Positions 17,388 through 25,669 of a DNA stretch of 64,000 nucleotides are shown piece after piece (the first letter of the stretch is position 1; the number at the start of each line of letters is the position of its first letter). Below the pieces are notes generated by a model, which did not search any database, was not told the DNA's origin, and saw only the letters and a program-made list of their open reading frames with translations. The stretch is from AP-15 sp963789025 (GTDB lineage: Bacteria; Pseudomonadota; Alphaproteobacteria; ATCC43930; CGMCC-115725), in assembly GCA_963789025.1 (NCBI GenBank), contig CAWBIT010000009.1, positions 1 through 64,000 of the forward strand. Reading direction: 5' to 3'. Position numbers and translations under genes: made by a program.

Positions 17388-17476
17388 CCTAACCCTCTCC
17401 CCGCAAGCGGGGCGAGGGAACCCCAGTCTATTTCTCCCTCGCCCCGCCTGCGGGGAGAGGGTCGGGGTGAGGGGCA
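17378..17476. repeat. Large imperfect palindrome (CCCTCACCC...CTCTCCCCGC type)
   Basis: Left arm TGCCCCTCACCCTAACCCTC is mirrored by right arm GAGGGTCGGGGTGAGGGGCA. Inner arms CTCCCCGCAAGCGGGGCGAG and CTCGCCCCGCCTGCGGGGAG make a long hairpin. It fills the gap between the amidohydrolase stop and the M15 peptidase start. Similar units occur at 55853 and 57582. Confidence 0.8.
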
Positions 17477-17481
17477 AATCG

Positions 17482-18300
17482 TCAGCCAGGCAGTTTCCAG
17501 CCGAGCCAGTCGCACACCGCGCGGCCGATGACGAGCTCGAGGTCGCGGCCCTTGAGCCACGGCATCTCCTCGGTGAACATCGTCACGCATTCCTTCCACG
17601 AGCACGGCATGCGGGTGATGTCGGTGCCCCAGAAGGTGCGCGCGGGCCCAAACGCCTCGACGATCTGCTGCGTGTATTTGTGGATGTTGCGATAGGGATA
17701 GGGCTGGCTCGAATTGCCCGGCGCGCCGGTCGCCTTGACCGCGACATTGGGATATTTGGCGAGCGCCAGCAATGCCGGCTGGTTGCCATGCGCGGCGTCA
17801 TCCTTGCCGTCGCGGACCCGCGCGTAGTGGTCGATGATCAGCTTCAGTCCCGGATGGCGCGCGGCAACCTGCCCTACCTGCGGCAGATAATTCGACGCCA
17901 TCAGCGCGATCGGGATCCCGGCTTTCTCGGCTGCCGGCCACAGCCAATCCATCGTCCCGTCGGTCATCCAATTGGCCTGGTGCGGCTGGGTGAACGCGTA
18001 ACGCAGCCCGAGCATGCCCGGGCGCTGCTTCCAGGTATCGATGAGCGAGCGGTTTTCCGGCTTTTCGGGTGGGAAGTTGCCGAGAATCCCGAAGCGGTTC
18101 GGGTACTTGGCCGCAGCCTCCTCAGAAATCTTGCCCGAGTTCGGGTCCCACCCCGGCGGATGCAATAGGCAGGCATTGACGCCGGCCGCGTCCATGTCGC
18201 GGATGCATTCCTCCGCGGTATAGGAATTGACTTGGCGGTGCGCTTGATTGGTGGGTGGGCCGGCCGACCAGATGTGGACCTGGGCGTCGACGATCAACAT
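17482..18300 (-). CDS. Amidohydrolase family 2 protein
   Basis: A TIM-barrel metal-dependent hydrolase or decarboxylase (PF04909), 272 residues. It starts MLIVDAQVHIW, where the usual first metal His of the HxH pair is Gln. The later LKLIIDHYARV (His) and TFWGTDITRMP (Asp) ligand sites are present. The missing His suggests altered metal binding, though DAQ(V/I)HIW is, as I recall, seen in other members of this subgroup. It precedes the M15 gene and follows a CMD-family gene on the same strand, so all may share a transcript. The substrate is unknown. Confidence 0.85.
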   Translation of the reverse strand: MLIVDAQVHIWSAGPPTNQAHRQVNSYTAEECIRDMDAAGVNACLLHPPGWDPNSGKISEEAAAKYPNRFGILGNFPPEKPENRSLIDTWKQRPGMLGLRYAFTQPHQANWMTDGTMDWLWPAAEKAGIPIALMASNYLPQVGQVAARHPGLKLIIDHYARVRDGKDDAAHGNQPALLALAKYPNVAVKATGAPGNSSQPYPYRNIHKYTQQIVEAFGPARTFWGTDITRMPCSWKECVTMFTEEMPWLKGRDLELVIGRAVCDWLGWKLPG

Positions 18301-18332
18301 GGCGTTTCTCCTTCTCCGTTCCTTGCAAGCGA

Positions 18333-18890
18333 TCAGCGCTGCAGGCCTTCGGCCCCGGCGGGGACGTCGTAAAACGCGAGCGTCATCGACACGCTGGAAT
18401 AGAAGCCCATCAGGCAGATCACGTCGGTAATGCCCTCGTGGCCGAGCGCCTCGACCGCGCGATCATATAGGCCCTTCGACACCCAGCGCGATTCCGTCAA
18501 GCACTTCGCCATCTCGTAGATGACCTGCTCGCGCTTGTCATCGAACGAGGTCGGCAGGCCGGACAGCATGGCCTCCACCTTGTCCGCCGGGAGGCCCGCC
18601 GCCTTGCCGGCGCGCTCATGCGCGTTGGTCGGATAGGCCGAATGCCATTTGCTGTTGACGATGACGACGGCGATCTCGCGCTCGCGTTCGGAGAGCGAAT
18701 AGCCGGTGCGGAAATAGGCGCCCAAGGGTCCCATCACCTTCACCAGCTTGGGGTTGTGAACATAGATCTTGTTGGGGCCCGGAAGGCGCCCCCGGACCTC
18801 CATCAGCGAGCGATAACCCTCTTGCTGCTCCGGGGTCATTTGGTCGTAGGGGATCTCGGCATAACGGCCAAAGGTCGGCGTTTCTGGCAT
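18333..18890 (-). CDS. Carboxymuconolactone decarboxylase (CMD) family protein
   Basis: The ATG at 18890 is preceded by a strong AAAGGAGGA site and gives 185 residues starting MPETPTFGRYAEIPYDQM. The helical AhpD/CMD core is seen in LSEREREIAVVIVNSKWHSAYPTNAHER. The catalytic CxxC pair of AhpD peroxidases is absent at this position, so peroxidase activity is unlikely. The second half has the VSKGLYDRAVEALGHEGITDVICLMGFYS repeat-like region. It lies 32 bases upstream of the amidohydrolase gene, which suggests a shared catabolic role, but the substrate is not known. Confidence 0.85.
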   Translation of the reverse strand: MPETPTFGRYAEIPYDQMTPEQQEGYRSLMEVRGRLPGPNKIYVHNPKLVKVMGPLGAYFRTGYSLSEREREIAVVIVNSKWHSAYPTNAHERAGKAAGLPADKVEAMLSGLPTSFDDKREQVIYEMAKCLTESRWVSKGLYDRAVEALGHEGITDVICLMGFYSSVSMTLAFYDVPAGAEGLQR

Positions 18891-18979
18891 CAGGCAAATC
18901 CTCCTTTGTGTCAGCGTCAAATGGCCGGGTTCGACCCCGGCCATTTCGATCGTCGGATATTGTGAGCCGACTGGCTCGG

Positions 18980-19324
18980 CTATTTCTGGTCGGGCTGCAG
19001 CATCAGCCGCTCGACCCGGCCGCCGTCGATCAGATGCGTTTGCAGGATCTCGTCGACGTCTTCCCTGCTGTCATAATGGTACCAGACGCCCTCGGGATAG
19101 ATCACCATGTTCGGGCCGAGCTCGCATCGGTCGAGACAGCCCGAGGCGTTGACACGAATGTCCTCGATACCGAGAGCCTTTGCTTTCTCGCGCATATAAG
19201 CGCGCAGCTTCTCGCTGCCGCCGGCGCTGCAGCAGCCGCGGGGATGACCCTCGGGACGGACATTCGTGCAGCAGAATATGTGGCGACTATAAAAAAGCGG
19301 CGGGTCGACCGGCGCACTGGCCAT
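18980..19324 (-). CDS. Thioredoxin-like [2Fe-2S] ferredoxin
   Basis: A small (114-residue) soluble electron carrier of the thioredoxin-like ferredoxin family. The ATG at 19324 (MASAPVDPPLFYSRHIF) has GGAGAA upstream. The cluster Cys residues appear as CCTNVRPEGHPRGCC in the first third and CLDRCELGPNMVIYPEG in the second half, the usual spacing for this group. The partner enzyme is not encoded nearby. It is divergent from the DUF255 gene across about 125 bases. Confidence 0.9.
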   Translation of the reverse strand: MASAPVDPPLFYSRHIFCCTNVRPEGHPRGCCSAGGSEKLRAYMREKAKALGIEDIRVNASGCLDRCELGPNMVIYPEGVWYHYDSREDVDEILQTHLIDGGRVERLMLQPDQK

Positions 19325-19449
19325 TCCGATTCTCCATGTCGGTGTGATGGCGGAGCGAATGTCGCATACCGCCGTTCGGGAGTAAGGTAGGAACCCTACC
19401 GCCTCCTGCCGGCGGCGGCAACGCTGCAATGACATCACCGGGAGTTATC

Positions 19450-21471
19450 ATGGACCGTAATCGCCTCGGCGAGGAAACGAGCCCCTATCTGCTCCAGCAC
19501 AAGGACAATCCGGTGCACTGGCAGTCGTGGGGGGCGGAGACCCTTGCCGCCGCCAAGGCCGAGGACAGGCCGATCCTGCTGTCGATCGGCTATGCCGCGT
19601 GCCATTGGTGCCACGTGATGGCCCATGAGAGCTTTGAAAACCCGGAAATCGCCGGGCGGATGAACGAGCTGTTCGTCAACATCAAAGTGGATCGCGAGGA
19701 GCGGCCTGACCTCGACGCGATCTACCAGCACGCGCTGGCATTGATGGGCGAGCAGGGGGGCTGGCCGCTGACGATGTTCCTCACCCCCGAGGGCGAGCCG
19801 TTCTGGGGCGGGACCTATTTCCCGCCGGAGCAGCGTTGGGGCCGGCCGGGATTTCCACAGGTCCTGGAGGCGATGAGCAACGCCTATGCGCGAGACCGCG
19901 ACAAGGTGACGAAGAACGTCGTCGCACTGCGCGAGGCTCTGCAAAGGCTCGGCCGTCCGGAGCGGGGCGGCGCCATCGGCCGGGAGCTGCTCGACAAAGT
20001 CGCCGAACGTCTGCTGCGCGAGACCGATCAGCTGCATGGTGGGATCGGCGCGGCGCCGAAATTCCCGCAGACCGGGGTTCTCGAACTGTTGTGGCGGGCC
20101 TGGAAGCGCACCGGCCAGCCGCCCTATCGCGATGCGGTCGTGAAGGCCCTCGATGCGATGTGCCAGGGCGGCATCTACGATCATCTCGGCGGCGGGTTCG
20201 CCCGCTATTCGACCGATGCGCGCTGGCTCGTTCCGCATTTCGAGAAGATGCTCTACGACAATGCCGAGCTCGTCGATCTGCTGACCTTGGTCTGGCAGGA
20301 CACCAAGAACCCCCTCTATCGAGAGCGGGTCGACGAGACGCTCGGTTGGATCAGCCGCGAGATGGTGACCCCGGAGGGCGGGTTCGCGAGCAGCCTGGAC
20401 GCGGACAGCGAGCATGAGGAGGGGAAATTCTACGTCTGGTCTGAAGCCGAAATCGATCACGTGCTCGGCGAACACGCCGGCTTGTTCAAGCGCTTCTACG
20501 ACGCGACGCCGGAAGGGAATTGGGAAGAGAAGAATATTCTCAACCGGTCGAAGGCGCCCGAACGTGCCGATGACCAGACCGAGCGCGAGTTGGCGGCATG
20601 CCGGGCCCTTTTATTGCGGGCGCGCGAGCGCCGGGTGCGGCCGGGGTGGGATGACAAGGTGCTTGCCGACTGGAACGGGTTGATGATTGCGGCGATGGCC
20701 AATGCGGGGGTCGTCTTCGAGCGTCCGGAGTGGATCGACACTGCTCGCCGTGCCTTCGATTTCATCCGCGGAGAGATGACCGGCGCCGATGGCCGACTGC
20801 TGCACGGCTGGCGGGCCGGCCGCGCCCGGCATCCCGCCAATGTCGACGATTACGCCAATCTCTGCCGCGCCGCGCTTGCGCTGCACGAAGCGACCGGCGA
20901 CGAAGGGTTCCTGGCGCAAGCCCGCGATTGGGTGGCTGTCCTCGATCGGCATTATTGGGATGAGGCCGAGGGCGGTTATTTCTTTGCGGCCAAAGACACC
21001 GAGGGACTGATCGCCCGCGCCAAGACCGCCGCTGATTCTGCGGTGCCCGCCGGCAACGGCACCTTGGTCGGCGTGCTGACCCGGCTGGCTATCCTGACCG
21101 GCGAAGAAGCCTATCGCCGCCGCGCCGAGGCGATCGTCCAGACCTTCTCCGGCGAAGTGGCGCGCAACTTCTTTCCGCTCGCCACCTTGCTCAACAATCT
21201 CGAACTGCTCGAAAAACCCCTGCAGATCGTAATCGTGGGCGTACGTAAAGACCCCGTGTTTCAGTCGCTGCTTCGGGCGGCCTACAACATCTCTCTGCCT
21301 AACCGAATAGTCCTTACCTTCCCGCCAGGGGCGCCGCTTCCCGTCGACCACCCGGCATCCGGGAAGGATGTTGTCGGCGGCAAACCCACCGCCTATGTCT
21401 GCGACGGCCCGGTCTGCTCCCTGCCCGTCACCAATCCGCAAGCACTATTCGACGAACTCGATAGAGCGTAG
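19450..21471 (+). CDS. DUF255 thioredoxin-domain protein (YyaL/SPATA20 family)
   Basis: A 673-residue protein: an N-terminal thioredoxin-like domain with CHWCHVMAHESFE near residue 50, followed by a long (alpha/alpha)6 barrel resembling glycosyl hydrolase folds (GGIYDHLGGGFARYSTDARW, PHFEKMLYDNAEL, WLVPHFEKM region). The start ATG at 19450 follows GGGAGTT. The family is highly conserved from bacteria to animals, but its biochemical role is unsettled. The stop codon lies within the following repeat. Confidence 0.9.
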   Translation: MDRNRLGEETSPYLLQHKDNPVHWQSWGAETLAAAKAEDRPILLSIGYAACHWCHVMAHESFENPEIAGRMNELFVNIKVDREERPDLDAIYQHALALMGEQGGWPLTMFLTPEGEPFWGGTYFPPEQRWGRPGFPQVLEAMSNAYARDRDKVTKNVVALREALQRLGRPERGGAIGRELLDKVAERLLRETDQLHGGIGAAPKFPQTGVLELLWRAWKRTGQPPYRDAVVKALDAMCQGGIYDHLGGGFARYSTDARWLVPHFEKMLYDNAELVDLLTLVWQDTKNPLYRERVDETLGWISREMVTPEGGFASSLDADSEHEEGKFYVWSEAEIDHVLGEHAGLFKRFYDATPEGNWEEKNILNRSKAPERADDQTERELAACRALLLRARERRVRPGWDDKVLADWNGLMIAAMANAGVVFERPEWIDTARRAFDFIRGEMTGADGRLLHGWRAGRARHPANVDDYANLCRAALALHEATGDEGFLAQARDWVAVLDRHYWDEAEGGYFFAAKDTEGLIARAKTAADSAVPAGNGTLVGVLTRLAILTGEEAYRRRAEAIVQTFSGEVARNFFPLATLLNNLELLEKPLQIVIVGVRKDPVFQSLLRAAYNISLPNRIVLTFPPGAPLPVDHPASGKDVVGGKPTAYVCDGPVCSLPVTNPQALFDELDRA

Positions 21472-21548
21472 GGCGGAAAAGCGTAGCGTCTTCCGCCGAT
21501 CTCTCTCTCGGGGCTGGCGGAATGCGCTGACACTTTTCCGCCCTACGC
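21466..21548. repeat. Palindromic repeat, GCGTAGGGCGGAAAAGC family
   Basis: Ends GCGTAGGGCGGAAAAGCG and CTTTTCCGCCCTACGC are inverted, with an internal GTCTTCCGCC...GGCGGAATGCGC pair. It overlaps the stop codon of the DUF255 gene. A partial unit with the same end is found near 14551. Confidence 0.75.
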
Positions 21549-21595
21549 TTCTTTGCTAGCGTCCGATCCTTTCCAAGAACCCTAGGGGGAAGCTC

Positions 21596-22570
21596 ATGGC
21601 GCACGCGATTCGTTTCGAGAAAGCAGGCGGGCCGGATGTCTTGTCGTGGCAACAAGTCGAGGTCGGCAAGCCGGGTCAAGGCCAGGTCCGCCTTCGCCAA
21701 AAAGCGGTTGGGCTCAACTACATCGACACCTACCAGCGTAGCGGCCTCTACCAGCTGCCGATGCCGAGCGGGCTCGGCTCGGAGGCGGCGGGGGTCATCG
21801 AAGAAGTCGGAGCCGGTGTCTCCGGTCTGAAGCCCGGCGACCGGGTAGCTTATTCCGGTGGTCCGATCGGCGCCTATGCCGACGAACGTGTGATGCCGGC
21901 CGACCGGCTTGTCCCGCTGCCCGACGGCATTACGGACCAGCAAGCCGCCGCAATGATGCTGAAGGGCATGACCGCCTGGTATCTCGTCCGCCGCACGCAT
22001 CCGGTGAAGCGCGGCGAGACGATCCTGATCCACGCCGCAGCGGGCGGGGTGGGCCTCATCGTTTGCCAGTGGGCAAAGCATCTCGGCGCCACCGTGATCG
22101 GCACGGTTGGGGACCAGGAGAAGGCGGCGCTCGCCAAACAGAACGGCTGCGACTACCCGATCCTCTACAGGCACGAGGATTTCATCGCCAAGGTCAGCGA
22201 GCTGACCCAGGGCAAGAAACTGCCCGTCGTATACAACTCGGTGGGAAAGGACACCTTCTACAAGTCTCTCGACTGTCTCTCGCCGCTCGGGCTGATGGTG
22301 TCGTTCGGCCAATCTTCAGGCGCAATCGGACCAGTCGACATCGGGATTCTCGCGGCCAAGGGCTCTCTCTTCCTCACCCGGCCGACTTTGAACACCTATA
22401 CGGCGAGCCGAGAGGATTTGCTGACCGCCGCGCAAGAGCTGTTCCAGGTCGTGCAGAGCGGGGCGGTGAAGCTGGCGATCAATCAAACCTACCCGCTACG
22501 GGAAGCTGCTCGCGCCCATCGCGATCTCGAAGGCCGGAAAACCACGGGATCGACGGTACTTACAGTCTGA
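21596..22570 (+). CDS. NADPH:quinone oxidoreductase, zeta-crystallin type
   Basis: A zinc-free medium-chain dehydrogenase of 324 residues that reduces quinones with NADPH. The ATG follows AGGGGGAAGCTC. The substrate domain has GLNYIDTYQRSGLY and GSEAAGVIEEVGAGV. The NADPH-binding motif is HAAAGGVGLIVCQWAKHLGA, near residue 150. The zinc-ligand residues of alcohol dehydrogenases are missing, as expected for Qor. It stands alone between two palindromic repeats. Confidence 0.92.
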   Translation: MAHAIRFEKAGGPDVLSWQQVEVGKPGQGQVRLRQKAVGLNYIDTYQRSGLYQLPMPSGLGSEAAGVIEEVGAGVSGLKPGDRVAYSGGPIGAYADERVMPADRLVPLPDGITDQQAAAMMLKGMTAWYLVRRTHPVKRGETILIHAAAGGVGLIVCQWAKHLGATVIGTVGDQEKAALAKQNGCDYPILYRHEDFIAKVSELTQGKKLPVVYNSVGKDTFYKSLDCLSPLGLMVSFGQSSGAIGPVDIGILAAKGSLFLTRPTLNTYTASREDLLTAAQELFQVVQSGAVKLAINQTYPLREAARAHRDLEGRKTTGSTVLTV

Positions 22571-22594
22571 TTAACATTTGCGGCGAACTTAGCG

Positions 22595-22720
22595 GTCATT
22601 CCGGGGCGCAGGTATGCCTGCGAGCCTGGAATCCATGGACACGGACCTAGAGGAGCAGATTTCCGACAGGTCATTGTTCATGGATTCCGGGCCTGACCCT
22701 TCGGGTCATCCCGGAACGAC
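22595..22720. repeat. Palindromic repeat, GTCATTCCGGGGCGC family, copy 1
   Basis: Starts GTCATTCCGGGGCGC and ends GGTCATCCCGGAACGAC. Inner arms GGAATCCATG and CATGGATTCC face each other. A second copy lies at 28579-28700, so one copy sits on each side of the hemE/ppsR origin region. Confidence 0.85.
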
Positions 22721-22734
22721 TGACTGAACTTTGC

Positions 22735-23991
22735 TCAAGTATTCATAGCGTCGAAGAATTCGGCGTTGCTCTTCGATTCCTTGAGCTTGTTGATCAGGAA
22801 TTCCAAACCGTCGACGGTGCCCATCGGAGTCAAGACGCGGCGCAATACCCACATCTTCGACAGGACACCGCGATCGACGAGCAATTCCTCCTTGCGGGTG
22901 CCGGATTTGGTGATGTCGATCGACGGGAAGGTGCGCTTGTCGGCGACCTTGCGATCGAGGATGATTTCCGAATTGCCGGTGCCTTTGAACTCTTCGAAGA
23001 TCACCTCGTCCATGCGCGAGCCGGTGTCGATCAGCGCGGTTGCGATGATCGTCAATGAGCCGCCTTCCTCAATGTTCCGAGCAGCGCCGAAAAAGCGTTT
23101 CGGCCGCTGCAGCGCGTTGGCGTCGACACCGCCGGTCAGTACTTTCCCGGAAGAGGGGACGACGGTGTTGTAGGCGCGCGCGAGACGGGTGATCGAATCG
23201 AGCAGGATTACGACATCCCGCTTGTGCTCGACGAGGCGCTTGGCCTTCTCGATCACCATTTCGGCGATCTGGACGTGTCGTTGGGCAGGTTCGTCGAAAG
23301 TCGAACTGATGACCTCGCCCCGCACGGAGCGGGCCATGTCGGTCACCTCCTCGGGCCGCTCGTCGATCAGCAGTACGATCAGGTAGACTTCCGGGTGGTT
23401 GGCCATGATCGCATGCGCGATGTTCTGCAGCATCACCGTCTTGCCGGCGCGCGGCGGCGACACGATCAATGCGCGTTGTCCCTTGCCGAGCGGCGTAATC
23501 AGGTCGATGACCCGCGTCGTCAGGTCCTTGCGCGTCGGGTCTTCGAATTCCAACCCGAGCTTCTCCTCGGGGTAGAGCGGCGTCAGATTGTCGAAGTTGA
23601 TGCGCTGCCGCAGGCGGTCGGGTTCGTCAAAGTTGATCGCATTCACCTTGAGCAGCGCGAAATAGCGCTCGCCGTCACGCGGTGAACGGATCTGGCCTTC
23701 GACCGTATCGCCGGTTCGCAAGCCAAAGCGCCGAACCTGGCTCGGGCTGACATAAATATCGTCCGGCCCGGGCAGGTAGTTGGCTTCGGGAGACCGCAGG
23801 AATCCGAAGCCGTCCGAGAGCACTTCGAGCACGCCGTCACCGGAAATCGGCACGTCGTTTTCGGCCAGCTGCTTGAGAATGGCGAACAGCATGTCCTGCT
23901 TGCGCAGCGAGGACGCATTCTCGATTTCCAGCTCTTCGGCAAAAGCAAGGAGCTCTGCCGGGGTTTTACGTTTCAATTCCTGTAAATTCAT
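22735..23991 (-). CDS. rho: Transcription termination factor Rho
   Basis: A hexameric RNA helicase that ends transcripts at unstructured C-rich sites. The ATG at 23991 (MNLQELKRKTPAELLAFAEE) is the family start and gives 418 residues. The cold-shock RNA-binding domain (GFGFLRSPEANYLPGPDDIYVS) is at about 60-80. Walker A is SPPRAGKTVML and Walker B is DVVILLDSITRLARAYN. Q-loop and R-loop regions are intact. It heads the leftward part of the origin-proximal block. Confidence 0.97.
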   Translation of the reverse strand: MNLQELKRKTPAELLAFAEELEIENASSLRKQDMLFAILKQLAENDVPISGDGVLEVLSDGFGFLRSPEANYLPGPDDIYVSPSQVRRFGLRTGDTVEGQIRSPRDGERYFALLKVNAINFDEPDRLRQRINFDNLTPLYPEEKLGLEFEDPTRKDLTTRVIDLITPLGKGQRALIVSPPRAGKTVMLQNIAHAIMANHPEVYLIVLLIDERPEEVTDMARSVRGEVISSTFDEPAQRHVQIAEMVIEKAKRLVEHKRDVVILLDSITRLARAYNTVVPSSGKVLTGGVDANALQRPKRFFGAARNIEEGGSLTIIATALIDTGSRMDEVIFEEFKGTGNSEIILDRKVADKRTFPSIDITKSGTRKEELLVDRGVLSKMWVLRRVLTPMGTVDGLEFLINKLKESKSNAEFFDAMNT

Positions 23992-24127
23992 GGGTTCGTG
24001 TCGAGATGGGGACTGGGGCGCCTGTCGGGGCGGACTCCCGCTGAGAGAACGCTTCAAGCAGGGTCTTAGGTTCAGGCGAGGAAGGGCAGGGACTAGCAGA
24101 AAGAACCGATTACTGGTTCGGCAATCC

Positions 24128-24156
24128 CTTTATCCCGCTTGAGATAAGCCGGTCAA
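24128..24156 (-). promoter_or_regulatory. Candidate rho promoter
   Basis: On the minus strand TTGACC (24156-24151) and ATAAAG (24133-24128) are 17 bases apart, about 140 bases upstream of the rho ATG. That leaves a leader long enough for autoregulation, as known for rho in other bacteria. Seen by eye only. Confidence 0.4.
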
Positions 24157-24205
24157 ATGCGATTACAAGACCTCTGCTCATCAGAGAACGCAACGAAAAC
24201 CGGGG

Positions 24206-24655
24206 CTAGAACGGTTTGACGACAACAAGGATAACGATCGCGATCAGCGCCAACGTGGGTAGCTCGTTGACCAATCGGAAAAACCTTGTCGAATGAGGAT
24301 TTTGGTCTACAAAAAACTTGCAGCGCCAGCCGGCGAGCGCGAAATGAAAAACGGTCAATCCGACAACGAGCGCAAGTTTAATCCAAATCCAACCCATCCG
24401 CCAGTCGACCACCCCCGGTATTCCTGCAAGCAACAGCCCGAATCCCCAGGTAGCAAGCATTGCAGGTGTCATGATGCCGCGTAGCAGACGTCGTTCCATG
24501 ACCTTAAAGGTCTCCGACAGGTCCGATCCGACCGGCGCCATCGAGTGATAGACATAGAGACGCGGCAAATAGAGCAGGCCGGCCATCCAGGCGACCATGC
24601 TCACGATATGGAACGACTTGATCCAGGGATAAGCTGCGGAAAGCCACCCGATCAA
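24206..24655 (-). CDS. hemJ: Protoporphyrinogen oxidase HemJ
   Basis: A four-helix membrane protein that oxidises protoporphyrinogen IX to protoporphyrin IX. The TTG at 24655 overlaps the hemH stop (TTGA), giving 149 residues, the usual HemJ length. Conserved residues are in WIKSFHIVSMVAWMAGLLYLPRL (His and Arg), RRLLRGIMTPAM and WIWIKLALV, and a late LVNELPTLALIAIVILVVVKPF helix closes the protein. The order hemE-hemH-hemJ with touching ends indicates one operon for the last steps of haem synthesis, except that porphyrin oxidation is encoded last. Confidence 0.92.
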   Translation of the reverse strand: MIGWLSAAYPWIKSFHIVSMVAWMAGLLYLPRLYVYHSMAPVGSDLSETFKVMERRLLRGIMTPAMLATWGFGLLLAGIPGVVDWRMGWIWIKLALVVGLTVFHFALAGWRCKFFVDQNPHSTRFFRLVNELPTLALIAIVILVVVKPF

Positions 24656-25668
24656 GCGGTGAGCCCGGACAAGGCGCACCGAACAAAATCGGAAGCACAC
24701 CCGCCGACGCGATCCTCGGCGGAAGCGCGGAGGACGAGCGCGGCAAGCGATTGGATGAAGCCCGGCTCGGTCCCGACTGTCGGAACCCGATGATACGCCG
24801 GCACGCCCGAGGCCGTAGCCAGATCGCGGTAGTCGAGGTCCAGCTCGACCAAAGTTTCGGAATGCTCGGAAACAAAAGAGATTGGCGCCACGACGACCGG
24901 GACCTTGGCCTTACCCGCGCGGCGAATCTCGTCGTCGGTTGCCGGACCGATCCATTCCAGCGGCCCGACCCGACTTTGATAGCAGACCATCCAATCAAGA
25001 CCAGGCCGGTTCAGCGCGGCCATCACGGCCGCGGCAGTTGTCTCGACCTGGTTTGGGTAGGGGTCACCAGCCTGGACGATCCTTTTCGGCAAGCCGTGGG
25101 CGGTGAGCAGCAGACGAGGCGGTTTTTCGTGACCGGCAGCCGCATCGAGCGCCGGTCGGATCAGCCCGGTTATTGCTTCGACAAACCCCGGATCCGCGGG
25201 ATAGCAGCAGACAACTCGCGTTGGGCATGCAATTCCGCGGCGTGTTGCCGAAGCACGCCAAGCGGCGAGCGACGAAGCCGTCGTCGTTGTCGAGAATTGC
25301 GGATAGAGCGGCAGGCAAACGACTTCGTCCGCCGCCCAATCGGCAACCTCTCGCGCGGTCTGCTCGCTGGTGGGATCCCAATACCGCATAGCTACGAAAC
25401 ACCGGTGCTGCGGCCCCAAAACTGCTTCGAGCGCTCGTGCCTGCGCCTCGGTGTTGGCGAGCAGCGGCGACCCGCCGCCAAGCTTGCGATAGATCTCCTG
25501 CGCCACCCGGCCTCTACGCCATGCGATGACGCGCGCCAGCGGCAGCCGAACGAGCGCAGGCAACCGCAGGATGGCGGGATCGCTGAACAGGTTGAACAGA
25601 AACGGCTGCACCGCTTCCGACCGGTCCGGACCTCCAAGGTTCATCAGCACGACCGCAATACGCGCCAC
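24652..25668 (-). CDS. hemH: Ferrochelatase
   Basis: It inserts Fe2+ into protoporphyrin IX. The GTG at 25668 begins one base after the hemE stop and gives VARIAVVLMNLGGPDR, the normal N-terminus, and 338 residues. The active-site region LLLTAHGLPKRIVQAGDPYPNQV carries the catalytic His. CYQSRVGPLEWIGPATDDEI and VVAPISFVSEHSETLVELD are further ferrochelatase signatures. Its 3' end overlaps hemJ. Longer upstream reading is only the antisense side of hemE. Confidence 0.95.
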   Translation of the reverse strand: MARIAVVLMNLGGPDRSEAVQPFLFNLFSDPAILRLPALVRLPLARVIAWRRGRVAQEIYRKLGGGSPLLANTEAQARALEAVLGPQHRCFVAMRYWDPTSEQTAREVADWAADEVVCLPLYPQFSTTTTASSLAAWRASATRRGIACPTRVVCCYPADPGFVEAITGLIRPALDAAAGHEKPPRLLLTAHGLPKRIVQAGDPYPNQVETTAAAVMAALNRPGLDWMVCYQSRVGPLEWIGPATDDEIRRAGKAKVPVVVAPISFVSEHSETLVELDLDYRDLATASGVPAYHRVPTVGTEPGFIQSLAALVLRASAEDRVGGCASDFVRCALSGLTA

Positions 25669-25669
25669 C

